Shown here piece by piece: positions 16,578 through 24,996 of a stretch of DNA of 64,000 nucleotides. The notes beneath the pieces were generated by a model, which made no database searches, was not told the DNA's origin, and saw only the letters and a list, made by a program, of their open reading frames with translations. The stretch's first letter is position 1. Each line of letters begins with the position of its first letter. Source of the DNA: Rhodospirillales bacterium (GTDB lineage Bacteria > Pseudomonadota > Alphaproteobacteria > Rhodospirillales > Shumkoniaceae). Position numbers and translations under genes: made by a program. Where the stretch lies: the NCBI GenBank assembly GCA_016776725.1, contig JADHSV010000007.1:1-64000 (forward strand), given 5' to 3'.

Positions 16578-18110
16578 TTTCCGGAAGTGCTTTGCGCTCA
16601 TGGTTTTCGGTGCGTTGACAATTGGCGCGAAATCCATGCGTTCCAGAATGTCGGATTTCAGATCGACGCCGGGCGCGACTTCGGTCAGTTCCACGCCCTC
16701 GGGTGTCATCCTGAAAACCGCGCGTTCGGTAACGTAAACCACTTCCTGCCCGCAACTGCGCGCGCGTTCGGCGCTGAACGTCAGGTGTCCGACCTGATGA
16801 ACGAGTTTGCGCACCGATCCGCCTTCGACGATTTCAAGTCCGCCGTCGGCCAGCCGGGTCCGCAACCCCTTGGTCTCGAACGTCCCGCAAAACACGATCT
16901 TTCCGGCATTTTGCGAGATATCTATAAATCCGCCCGTGCCCACCAACCGATCATTCAGGCGCGACACATTGACGTTTCCCCGGCGGTCCATTTCGCCCAT
17001 GCCCAGGAAGGTGATGTCGATGCCGCCGCCGCTATAGAAATCGAACTGCTTGATGGACGAAAGTATGGCTTCCGGGTTGACTGCCGCGCCAAATAACTCG
17101 CCGTCGATAATGGCGCCGTTGTGGCTGCCTTGCTCAATGGTCAGCCAGTAGTCGTCCAGTTCCCCTGTATCCATCAGCATGTTGGGAATGCCACCGGGAA
17201 TGCCGAAGCCGAAATTGACTACCGCGCCGGAGACCAACTCTTCTGCGGCGCGCCTGGCGATAACCTGACGGATGCCCGGACGAACGGCGGCGTTGGTCAT
17301 GCTTTTCGGATTTTCCGTGCGGGCCTGACCGCTGAGTTCCGGTTCATATACCGCACGGTGGGTCTGGCGCTGGTCGGGATCGATGACCAGTGCATCGACC
17401 AACACGCCGGGAATTCGGATGTCGCGTGGCGGCAAGGCGTTTTGATCGACACGCTTACCCACCTGCGCGATAACCGTTCCGCCGCAATTGTGGGCGGCAA
17501 GGGCGACGGCGTGGGCGTCCAGATCGGCCGCTTCGTGGGCCATGCTGATATTGCCCTTGGGGTCGCCGAAGGTGCCGCGAACGATCCCGACGTCCACCTT
17601 GAAAGGTTTGTATCGAAGCACGTCGCGCCCATCGATGGTCATGAGTTCGACGATTTCATCGGTGGTGCGCGCATTGCACCGTCCGCCGCTCTGGCGCGGA
17701 TCGGCAAAGGTCCCAAGACCGACATGGGTAAACAGGCCCGGGCGGCCCGCCCCGATTTCGCGAAGCAGAAGTGAAATAACCCCGCCCGGCAGGCAGTAGG
17801 CTTCGATTTCTCCGGCCTCCACCATTTCCTGCATCCTGGGCGACCAACTCCAAAGCCCGACAATGACCCGTTTGACCAAACCCTTGTGGGCGAAATGATT
17901 GATGCCCTTGGTGTGGGCGGCGTTGCCGAAGCCCAGGCCGTTGACCAGCGTCAAATCGCGTGGATGGCCGGTTTCCAGAAACCGCGCCTCGATGGCGGCG
18001 CACAGGGCCTCGGGTTCCAGCAGTCCGCCGCCGGCGGCGCAAATCGCCACGGTGTCGCCATCGCAAATCAGGGCGGCGGCGTCTTCAATTGAAATTGTTT
18101 TGCCGGTCAT
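16575..18110 (-). CDS. Acyl-CoA:carboxylate CoA-transferase (fused alpha-beta, family I)
   Basis: This is a 511-residue single-chain CoA-transferase of the YdiF/propionate-CoA-transferase type. The N-terminal half has the CoA-binding AAGGGLLEPE loop (about residues 25-34). The C-terminal half carries the expected catalytic glutamate in LTIEQGSHNGAI, with GFGIPGGIPN just before it. It would move CoA from acetyl- or succinyl-CoA onto a carboxylic acid. It is divergently transcribed, 63 bases apart, from an acyl-CoA dehydrogenase, suggesting activation followed by dehydrogenation of the same acid. No strong ribosome site is visible before the ATG. Confidence 0.88.
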   Translation of the reverse strand: MTGKTISIEDAAALICDGDTVAICAAGGGLLEPEALCAAIEARFLETGHPRDLTLVNGLGFGNAAHTKGINHFAHKGLVKRVIVGLWSWSPRMQEMVEAGEIEAYCLPGGVISLLLREIGAGRPGLFTHVGLGTFADPRQSGGRCNARTTDEIVELMTIDGRDVLRYKPFKVDVGIVRGTFGDPKGNISMAHEAADLDAHAVALAAHNCGGTVIAQVGKRVDQNALPPRDIRIPGVLVDALVIDPDQRQTHRAVYEPELSGQARTENPKSMTNAAVRPGIRQVIARRAAEELVSGAVVNFGFGIPGGIPNMLMDTGELDDYWLTIEQGSHNGAIIDGELFGAAVNPEAILSSIKQFDFYSGGGIDITFLGMGEMDRRGNVNVSRLNDRLVGTGGFIDISQNAGKIVFCGTFETKGLRTRLADGGLEIVEGGSVRKLVHQVGHLTFSAERARSCGQEVVYVTERAVFRMTPEGVELTEVAPGVDLKSDILERMDFAPIVNAPKTMSAKHFRK

Positions 18111-18173
18111 GGATCGGGTCCGATAGAAATCATCAATTCCCCTTGGTATAACAAAGGGGCCACTGGGAGGGAA

Positions 18174-19313
18174 ATGGCGATGTTTCTAAATGAACAGCAC
18201 GAAGCGATCCGCGAGATGACCCATCAGTTCGCGGAGAACGAAATCCGGCCCATCGCAGGTGAGTTGGACGAGACCGAACGGTTTCCGGCCGAGATCTACG
18301 ACCAGATGGCGCAACTGGGGCTGTTCGGCATCAGTACCCCCGAGGAATACGGTGGGGCAGGCTGTGACGTGCTGTCCTATTCCATCGTCATGGAAGAGTT
18401 GTCGCGCGGGTATGCGGCGGTGGCCGATCAATGCGGATTGGTCGAACTGATTAGTACGCTTTTGGTTCAGTACGGAACGGATGCCCAGAAGCAACAATAT
18501 CTTCCGGGTTTGTTGCAGGCCAAACTGCGCCCAGCCTATGGCCTGACCGAACCAGAGGCCGGCAGTGATTTGGCCAACGTGCGCACGAGCGCCGTGCGCG
18601 ATGGCCACGGCTGGGTTTTGAACGGCAGCAAAATCTGGATCAACAATGCGCCGATCTGCGATTTCGCCCTTGTTCTGGCGCGCACCGATAAGGACGCGGG
18701 CCACCGGGGCATGGGCATCTTTATCGTTGAGCGCGCCTACGACGGCGTCAAATCCGGGCCAAAGGAACACAAGATGGGCCAGCGCGCCTCGCTGGTCGGC
18801 GAGCTGGAATTCGACAATGTGCGGCTTCCCGCCGACGCCATGTTGGGGCCGGAAAATCGTGGCTTCCACATTATGATGAGCGTGCTGGAGAAGGGGCGTG
18901 TCGGCATCGGATCGCTGGCGGTGGGCATCATGCAGGGCGCGCTGGATGCGTCGCTGGAGTATGCCGGGGTGCGCAAGCAGTTCGGTCAGGCCATCGGCGA
19001 GTTTCAGGGGGTCCAATGGATGCTGGCGGACATGGCAAAGGACATCACGGCGGGGCGTCTTCTGGTTCAAAACGCGGCCACGCGTATGGATGCCGGGCTA
19101 AGCGCCACGGTGGAAAGTTCCATGGCCAAGTGTTTCGCTTCGGACGCAGCCGTTCAGCACACCAGCAACGCGGTGCAGATTTTCGGCGGCAGCGGCTACA
19201 TTCGCGGGTTCGAGGTCGAACGCCTGTATCGCGATGCCAAAATCACGCAAATCTACGAGGGCACGAACCAGATTCAGCGCATGATTATCGCGCGCAACCT
19301 GTTGAAAGGGTGA
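18174..19313 (+). CDS. Acyl-CoA dehydrogenase
   Basis: This is a 379-residue flavoenzyme of normal ACAD length. It has an N-terminal helical domain, a middle beta domain with YGLTEPEAGSDLANV (FAD and substrate contacts) and a C-terminal helical domain. The catalytic base is the glutamate in IYEGTNQIQRM. gggagg is three bases before ATG 18174 and nine before an in-frame ATG at 18180, so the true start may be the second. It introduces an alpha-beta double bond into an acyl-CoA using ETF. With the divergent CoA-transferase and the following SDR it forms a short beta-oxidation-like module. Confidence 0.92.
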   Translation: MAMFLNEQHEAIREMTHQFAENEIRPIAGELDETERFPAEIYDQMAQLGLFGISTPEEYGGAGCDVLSYSIVMEELSRGYAAVADQCGLVELISTLLVQYGTDAQKQQYLPGLLQAKLRPAYGLTEPEAGSDLANVRTSAVRDGHGWVLNGSKIWINNAPICDFALVLARTDKDAGHRGMGIFIVERAYDGVKSGPKEHKMGQRASLVGELEFDNVRLPADAMLGPENRGFHIMMSVLEKGRVGIGSLAVGIMQGALDASLEYAGVRKQFGQAIGEFQGVQWMLADMAKDITAGRLLVQNAATRMDAGLSATVESSMAKCFASDAAVQHTSNAVQIFGGSGYIRGFEVERLYRDAKITQIYEGTNQIQRMIIARNLLKG

Positions 19314-19317
19314 GGCC

Positions 19318-20103
19318 ATGAGCGGCGGAAACAGACGGCCGGTGGCCCTTGTAACCGGTGGGCGGCGCGGCATTGGGCGGGGGTGCGCCTATGCTCTGGC
19401 GGAAGCCGGATTTGATATCGTTATCGGCGATTTGGAAAAGTGCGCCGATGCCGATGAAACCCTGAAAGGCATCAAGGAACGCGGCGGCGACAGCGAACTC
19501 GTCGAAGCCGACATCGCCGATGTGGACGGCCATTCGGCGCTGCTGGAGGGCGCGCTGGCGGCTTTTGGGTCGGTGGATTGTCTGGTCAACAATGCGGGTG
19601 TTTCGGTGCTCAATCGCGCCGACATCCTGGACATGTCGGTGGAGAGCTTTGATCGCTGTATGAACATCAATCTGCGCGGCACCTTTTTTCTCACCCAGTG
19701 CGTTGCGCGCTGGATGATCGACCATCCGCCCGCGCCCGCCGATCCGTTCCGCTCGGTTGTCACCATTTCCTCGGTGAACGCCGAAATCATGGCAATCACG
19801 CGCGGCGAGTACTGCATATCCAAGGCCGGGTTGGCCATGATGACCAAACTTTTCGGGATTCGTCTGGCCGACGAGGGAATAGGCGTCTTCGAGGTGCGCC
19901 CCGGCATCATCCGCACACCGATGACGGCCGTCGTCGCCGACAAGTACAGCCGGGAAATCGAGAACGGGCTGTCGCCGGACAGGCGCTGGGGCGAACCGCA
20001 CGACGTTGGTAAAACCGTCGCTACCATGGCCACCGGCGGCCTGCCGTTTACGGTGGGCCAGGCGGTCAGCGTTGATGGTGGTTTGGCTTGGAGGCACTTT
20101 TAA
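19318..20103 (+). CDS. Short-chain dehydrogenase (FabG-like), second copy
   Basis: This is a 261-residue classical SDR with TGGRRGIGRG, NNAG, a serine in TISSVN and Tyr-Lys in EYCISKAG. It starts four bases after the acyl-CoA dehydrogenase stop, so the two are co-translated. It is closely related to the SDR at 9443, including the RGEYC and TAVVADKY regions. An insertion with PPAPADP near residue 137 sits before the catalytic serine strand. It could oxidise a hydroxyacyl group or a sugar acid; the following aldolase gene favours the latter. Confidence 0.87.
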   Translation: MSGGNRRPVALVTGGRRGIGRGCAYALAEAGFDIVIGDLEKCADADETLKGIKERGGDSELVEADIADVDGHSALLEGALAAFGSVDCLVNNAGVSVLNRADILDMSVESFDRCMNINLRGTFFLTQCVARWMIDHPPAPADPFRSVVTISSVNAEIMAITRGEYCISKAGLAMMTKLFGIRLADEGIGVFEVRPGIIRTPMTAVVADKYSREIENGLSPDRRWGEPHDVGKTVATMATGGLPFTVGQAVSVDGGLAWRHF

Positions 20104-20209
20104 TTGGCGAAATCGTTACGTTGTGTTTGCGGGTTTGGAAGCAATCGGTTATTTCGGGCGGAAGAAAGTTTACGTCGCCGCCGAGCGCGAAAAATGGGAA
20201 GGGAATACG

Positions 20210-21172
20210 ATGAGTGATATCTACAAGAAATTTCATGAATTGGGATGTATCCCGGTCGTCGCAATCAACGACGCCAAGCATGCCGTTCCGTTGGCCAGGG
20301 CGCTGACTGCCGGTGGACTACCCATCGCCGAGATCACCTTCCGCACCGACGCCGCCGAGGAATCCATCAAGCGCATCGCCAAGGAAGTGCCCGAGGTCAT
20401 GCTGGGCGCCGGAACGGTGCTGACCATTGAGCAGGCCGAACGCGCGGTTGCGGCGGGCGCCGATTATCTTATTTCGCCCGGCATCGACCCCAAGGTGGTC
20501 GGCTGGTGCGTCGACAACAACGTGCCGGTTACGCCCGGCGTGGCTTGCCCCAGCGATATCGCCATGGCGCTCGATTTTGGCATCAACGTCGTCAAATTTT
20601 TCCCGGCTGAAAACCTGGGCGGCCTGTCCACCATGAAGGCCATCAGCGGCCCCTACGGAATGGTCAAATTCATTCCCACGGGCGGCATCAACGCGGGCAA
20701 CATCAACAGCTACCTTTCGTGGAACAAGGTTGTGGCCTGTGGCGGAAGCTGGATGGTCAAATCCGACATGATCGCCGCCGAGCAATTCGACGAGATCGAG
20801 GCGTTGACCCGCGAAGCCGTGCTGACCATGCTGGGCTTCGATCTGGCCCACATCGGCATTGATACCGCCGACGACGCCGAATCGCTTGCCGTTACCGAAA
20901 CCCTGGGCGGATTGTTCTCGCTGCCGGTCAAGAAGGGCAACAGCTCGAACTTTGCCGGAACCATCGCCGAAGTGATGAAGGGCAAGGGTCCCGGAACCAA
21001 GGGCCACATCGCTATTCACACCAACAGCATTGAGCGCGCGGTTGCTTACATGAGCCGCCAGGGCGTGGAATTCAATTGGGACTCGGCCAACCCCAAGGAG
21101 GGCGGCCCACTCAAGGCCCTGTACCTGAAACAGGAAGTCGCCGGTTTCGGCGTCCATCTTCTGCGCCGATAA
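20210..21172 (+). CDS. KDPG/KHG-type 2-keto acid aldolase with extra C-terminal domain
   Basis: This is a 320-residue protein; KDPG aldolases are normally about 210. Residues 1-205 are a complete class I aldolase: the glutamate in IAEITFRT, ISPGIDPKVV, the Schiff-base lysine in VVKFFPAEN and the phosphate-binding FIPTGGIN. Residues 215-320 add a beta-alpha-beta region (FDLAHIGIDTADDAE, then GHIAIHTNSIERAVAYM) resembling a vicinal-oxygen-chelate/glyoxalase fold. The start follows gggaaggga. It would cleave a 2-keto-3-deoxy sugar acid to pyruvate plus an aldehyde. Uronate dehydrogenase is the next gene, consistent with sugar-acid breakdown. Confidence 0.88.
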   Translation: MSDIYKKFHELGCIPVVAINDAKHAVPLARALTAGGLPIAEITFRTDAAEESIKRIAKEVPEVMLGAGTVLTIEQAERAVAAGADYLISPGIDPKVVGWCVDNNVPVTPGVACPSDIAMALDFGINVVKFFPAENLGGLSTMKAISGPYGMVKFIPTGGINAGNINSYLSWNKVVACGGSWMVKSDMIAAEQFDEIEALTREAVLTMLGFDLAHIGIDTADDAESLAVTETLGGLFSLPVKKGNSSNFAGTIAEVMKGKGPGTKGHIAIHTNSIERAVAYMSRQGVEFNWDSANPKEGGPLKALYLKQEVAGFGVHLLRR

Positions 21173-21200
21173 CGGTTTCGGCGATATCACGAAGTGAAAT

Positions 21201-21236
21201 AGCGGCCGCCCGATCCGGGCGGCCGCTTCATTTTTG
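21201..21236 (+). terminator. Terminator after the aldolase gene
   Basis: agcggccgcccg pairs with cgggcggccgct around two bases and is followed by tcattttt. This is a strong rho-independent structure separating the aldolase operon from the uronate dehydrogenase gene. Confidence 0.85.
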
Positions 21237-21296
21237 GATTGCCAACATGGTATCATCGCTCCGAAAAATAATGGTGTGTCTCGATTGGGGGATTTC

Positions 21297-22202
21297 ATGT
21301 ACAACCGCGTATTGATGACCGGCGCCGACGGCGTCATTGGGAAAGTGCTGCGTGAAGAGTTGCGTGGCGTATATCCCATTTTGCGCCTGTCGCACCGCAG
21401 GCCCTTCGGGGATCCGCTTCCCGGCGAGGAAATTGTCCTGGCCAACCTCGACAATTACGATGAGGTAGATGCGGCCATGGAAGGTGTCGATGCGGTCATC
21501 CATCTGGGCGGCAAGGCCGAAGAGGGAACCTGGGACGTGGTTCTGAAAAGCAACGTCATGGGGGCCTTCAATACCTTTGAAGCCGCCCGTCGACATGGCG
21601 TGAAACGCTTCATCTTCGCCAGCACCAACCATCTGATCGGGTACTACCGCCGCGACCGAAAACTGACCGTGGATGACCCCCCGCGTCCCGATTGCCGCTA
21701 TGCCGCCACCAAGGTGTTCGGCGAGGCGCTGGCGCGTCTTTATGCCGACAAGCACGGCATGAGCGTGATTTGTCAGCGCATCGGCTCGTTTCAGCCGCGC
21801 CCGCTCAATGTACGAATGTTAAGCTGCTGGCTGTCCCATCGCGACATGGTGCAGTTAACGCGCGTTTGCCTGGATGCCCCGCTCGATACCCATTTTGAAA
21901 TCGTCTGGGGGGTTTCCGGCAACGATCGCACTTGGTGGGATAACAGCCCCGCCGAACGTCTTGGATACAAACCGCAGGACAATTCCGAGGAGTTTGCCGA
22001 AGAAATCCTTGAAGCCCAGCGCAAGGCGCTGGAAGATGAAAAGGCACGGTCGAAAAGCGGCGCTACCGACGTCGCCGATCAGGCCGCCGTGGTGTCGGCC
22101 ATCAAGGCCGTGCAGGGGAAAGAGCCTCCGGCCGAAGGGTTGTTCCAGGGCGGCCCCTATTGCGCCATGGAGTTTGCCGGTGACCTGGACAAGATAGATT
22201 GA
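21297..22202 (+). CDS. udh: Uronate dehydrogenase-like NAD-dependent SDR
   Basis: This is a 301-residue extended-SDR protein. Features typical of bacterial uronate dehydrogenases are visible: VLMTGADGVIGKV at the N terminus, VIHLGGKAEEG, FASTNHLIGYY, the catalytic tyrosine and lysine in YAATKVFGEALARLY, RMLSCWLSHRDMV and VVWGVSGNDRTWWDNSP-like spacing. The enzyme oxidises glucuronate or galacturonate to the aldarolactone with NAD. The C-terminal 60 residues (from about 240) are longer and more charged than in characterised members. The gene is followed after ten bases by rubrerythrin. The KDPG-type aldolase upstream supports an oxidative uronate route. Confidence 0.82.
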   Translation: MYNRVLMTGADGVIGKVLREELRGVYPILRLSHRRPFGDPLPGEEIVLANLDNYDEVDAAMEGVDAVIHLGGKAEEGTWDVVLKSNVMGAFNTFEAARRHGVKRFIFASTNHLIGYYRRDRKLTVDDPPRPDCRYAATKVFGEALARLYADKHGMSVICQRIGSFQPRPLNVRMLSCWLSHRDMVQLTRVCLDAPLDTHFEIVWGVSGNDRTWWDNSPAERLGYKPQDNSEEFAEEILEAQRKALEDEKARSKSGATDVADQAAVVSAIKAVQGKEPPAEGLFQGGPYCAMEFAGDLDKID

Positions 22203-22212
22203 GGAAACGACG

Positions 22213-22785
22213 ATGGATATCAAGGGCACACAGACCGAGAAGAATATTCTGACCGCCTTCGCCGGTGAATCTCAGGCCCGTAACCGATACACCTTCTTTG
22301 CCGGTAAGGCACGCAAGGAAGGGTACGTGCAGATCGCCAAGGTATTCGAGGAAACCGCCGATCACGAAAAGGCCCACGCCAGTCGTCTGTTCAAGCTGCT
22401 AAAGGGCGGCGAAGTTGAAATATCGGGGTCGTTCCCTGCGGGCGGCAACGGCACGACCGAGGAAAACCTGCGTGCATCGGCGGAAGGCGAAGCCCACGAG
22501 GAACTTGAGATGTATCCGGAGTTCGCCGCAACCGCGCGTGCTGAAGGGCTCGAGGGCATTGCCAAAACCTTTGAAGCCATTGCCGTCGCTGAACGGCAGC
22601 ACGGCAAGCGCTTCCTTGCGTTGGCCGACAATATTGCCGCCGGTCGTGTGTTTGCGCGCGCAGAAAAGGTTCGCTGGAAGTGCCGCAATTGCGGTTATGT
22701 GCACGAAGGCGAGGACGCGCCCAAAACCTGTGCGGCATGCGCTCATCCCCAGGCCCATTTCGAGATTCTGGCCGAAAATTGGTAG
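22213..22785 (+). CDS. Rubrerythrin
   Basis: This is a 190-residue non-haem iron protein. The N-terminal four-helix domain carries the diiron glutamate motifs (AGESQARNRYTFF, then FEETADHEKAHA, and later EEL and ERQHGKRF). The C-terminal rubredoxin domain has two cysteine pairs, CRNCGY and CAACAH. It reduces hydrogen peroxide in the cytoplasm with electrons from a rubredoxin reductase and is common in anaerobes and microaerophiles. It follows udh by ten bases with its own gagga site. A functional link to uronate oxidation is not obvious; sharing a transcript may be incidental. Confidence 0.95.
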   Translation: MDIKGTQTEKNILTAFAGESQARNRYTFFAGKARKEGYVQIAKVFEETADHEKAHASRLFKLLKGGEVEISGSFPAGGNGTTEENLRASAEGEAHEELEMYPEFAATARAEGLEGIAKTFEAIAVAERQHGKRFLALADNIAAGRVFARAEKVRWKCRNCGYVHEGEDAPKTCAACAHPQAHFEILAENW

Positions 22786-22887
22786 TGCCGAATGTGATTT
22801 GTGGGCGCCAATTAGGTTTTGAATGCCCAAAAAGATCGGTAAGGTAAGCAAGGCTTGAGAAGGACCTCGGCTATTGGCAATACGGGC

Positions 22888-24981
22888 ATGAACCAACAGA
22901 CAATTTGTGGCCGTTTGGTTTCGCCCTGCGTGGTTTCGTTGGGGTATGCCGGTATTGGCGTTTGCTGGATTTTGGTCTCGGATCGCCCGGACGAAGTATC
23001 GTCTGGTGACCTCGGTCTTTTCGCGTTGATACAAACATTCGGCGACTGGTTGTTTTTTCTGGCCACCGCCGCGTTGATTTTTGTGTTGATGCGAATGGTA
23101 CAGAAGCGCGCCGACAACGAATTGGCGAGCCTTCGGGCGGTCCTGGATCATTCCCCGGCGTCCATTGCCATGACGGATACGTCAGGGCGGTTCGTTGTGG
23201 TAAATGCGGAGTTTCAGCGGCGATACGGGGTTAGCGAGGATGCGGCGATCGGAAAAACGGTCGAAGAACTGTTTCCGAAGAGGATCTCTCAAGACGTAAA
23301 CGAGCAGGTGCGTGAGATTTCCGAGAAGGGCGAGGTGGCCAAGCGCGACCTGTCCGTTACTTTTGCCGATGGAACAGAGCACACCCTTGAAGTTACCCGG
23401 TTCCCAATTCCCGGCGCAGACGGAAAATCGTTGGGAATTGGCTCTATCTCGATCGATGTTACGGAACGAACGCGGGCCAACGCAGCCCTGGCGGAAAGCG
23501 AGAGCCTGCTACGCGCCATCATCGATAATTGCCCTCTGGTAATCGCGCTCAAGGATATGGAAGGGCGTTACCAACTGGTCAACAAAAAGGCGAAAGCAAC
23601 GTCCGATCTGTATTCGGAGGAAATATACGGGAAAACGGGCTTCGATTTCCGACCGCGCGGCGATGCGGAATTTGCGGCGGCGAAGGATCGCGAGGTCATG
23701 GATACGGGTAAACCCGTTACCTACGAAGTGTGGAATCGACTGACCGACGGGGCGGATCACCATTTCCTGGTTACCAAGTTTCCGGTGTTTGACGGAAATG
23801 GCGAAATGACGGGCGTTGGCATGGCCAGCCTTGAATCCACCAATATGAAGAAGGCCCAGGATGCGTTGAAGGAAAGCGAAACCCTGTTCCGCAATGTTAT
23901 CGACAATTCTCCGCTCTCAATCGGACTAAAGGACCTGGAGGGCCGATATCGGTTGATCAATCGAAGATACAGGGAATCCCTAGGCGCGGTGGGTGAAGAA
24001 TACCGGGGAAAGAAAGTTGGGGATTACCGGTCCGCGGCGGTCGTAGAGGAGGTTCAGCGGCGCGATCGCGAGGTCATGGAGAGCCGCCGTGCCGTCACCT
24101 ATGAGGCGACCAAAATTGGAAGGGATGGCAAGGTACGTTATTTCCTGACCAACAGGTTTCCGGTGTTCGATGCTCAGGGCGACATGTCCGGTATCGGATT
24201 TACGAGTCTGGACGTCTCCGAACGCGTTGATGCCGAACGCCGGGTGCAGGAAATGCAGTCGGATTTCGCCCATGTTTCGCGACTCAGCACACTGGGCGAA
24301 ATGGCGGCCGGATTTGCCCACGAATTGAACCAGCCGCTGGCCGCAATCCGCAACTATGCCGCCGGGTCGATCCGGCGAATTGATGCACGGCATGGCGACA
24401 TCAGCGATGTTCGCGTCGTCATCGAGCGTATTGCCGAACAGGCGGCGCGCGCCGGCGACATCATCATGCGAATTCGCAAATTCATTCGTAAGGAAGAAGG
24501 CGAAAAGAACAGTATCGATGTAGCTTCCGTTATTCACGACTCCATCGGTCTGCTGTATGGCGAGACGCTAAAACACAATGCCGAGATCGTGCCGGAAATG
24601 GCCGACAATTTGCCGCGGGTGGTTGCCGATGTGGTGCAAATTCAGCAGGTCATTATCAATCTCGTGCGCAACGGCTTGGAAGCCATGGACAATGGAGAAG
24701 ACGTCCCGCGTTGCGTAACCATTCGCGCGAATCAGGAGGCCGAATGTGTGCGCGTGGAGGTCGAGGATCAGGGGTCGGGCATCAGTGATGAAGTTCGTGA
24801 GCGACTGTTCGAGCCGTTCTTCACCACCAAGGGTGATGGAATGGGCATTGGTCTATTGATCTGTCAGACCATCGTCGAGGAGCACGGGGGAACCCTCGCC
24901 GTTACGCAGGCTTCGAGCGGCGGCACCGTCGTTTCTTTCACCCTGCCGGTCCGAGATAGCGGGCAGGCGGCTGAAAACTGA
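22888..24981 (+). CDS. Membrane-anchored three-PAS sensor histidine kinase
   Basis: About 697 residues. Two hydrophobic segments lie in the first 75 residues. Three successive PAS domains follow (about 85-200, 205-330 and 335-455), the last two with repeated KDLEGRY-type cores. Next is a HisKA domain with the phospho-histidine in FAHELNQPLAAI and a HATPase domain (NLVRNGLEAM, DQGSGIS, GMGIGLLIC). The kinase core resembles the FixL/DctB group. The start is uncertain: ATG 22888 is used, but an in-frame TTG at 22855 with an upstream aaggtaag is possible. No response regulator gene is adjacent. The signal sensed is unknown. Confidence 0.88.
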   Translation: MNQQTICGRLVSPCVVSLGYAGIGVCWILVSDRPDEVSSGDLGLFALIQTFGDWLFFLATAALIFVLMRMVQKRADNELASLRAVLDHSPASIAMTDTSGRFVVVNAEFQRRYGVSEDAAIGKTVEELFPKRISQDVNEQVREISEKGEVAKRDLSVTFADGTEHTLEVTRFPIPGADGKSLGIGSISIDVTERTRANAALAESESLLRAIIDNCPLVIALKDMEGRYQLVNKKAKATSDLYSEEIYGKTGFDFRPRGDAEFAAAKDREVMDTGKPVTYEVWNRLTDGADHHFLVTKFPVFDGNGEMTGVGMASLESTNMKKAQDALKESETLFRNVIDNSPLSIGLKDLEGRYRLINRRYRESLGAVGEEYRGKKVGDYRSAAVVEEVQRRDREVMESRRAVTYEATKIGRDGKVRYFLTNRFPVFDAQGDMSGIGFTSLDVSERVDAERRVQEMQSDFAHVSRLSTLGEMAAGFAHELNQPLAAIRNYAAGSIRRIDARHGDISDVRVVIERIAEQAARAGDIIMRIRKFIRKEEGEKNSIDVASVIHDSIGLLYGETLKHNAEIVPEMADNLPRVVADVVQIQQVIINLVRNGLEAMDNGEDVPRCVTIRANQEAECVRVEVEDQGSGISDEVRERLFEPFFTTKGDGMGIGLLICQTIVEEHGGTLAVTQASSGGTVVSFTLPVRDSGQAAEN

Positions 24982-24996
24982 CCGGCGAAACACACT

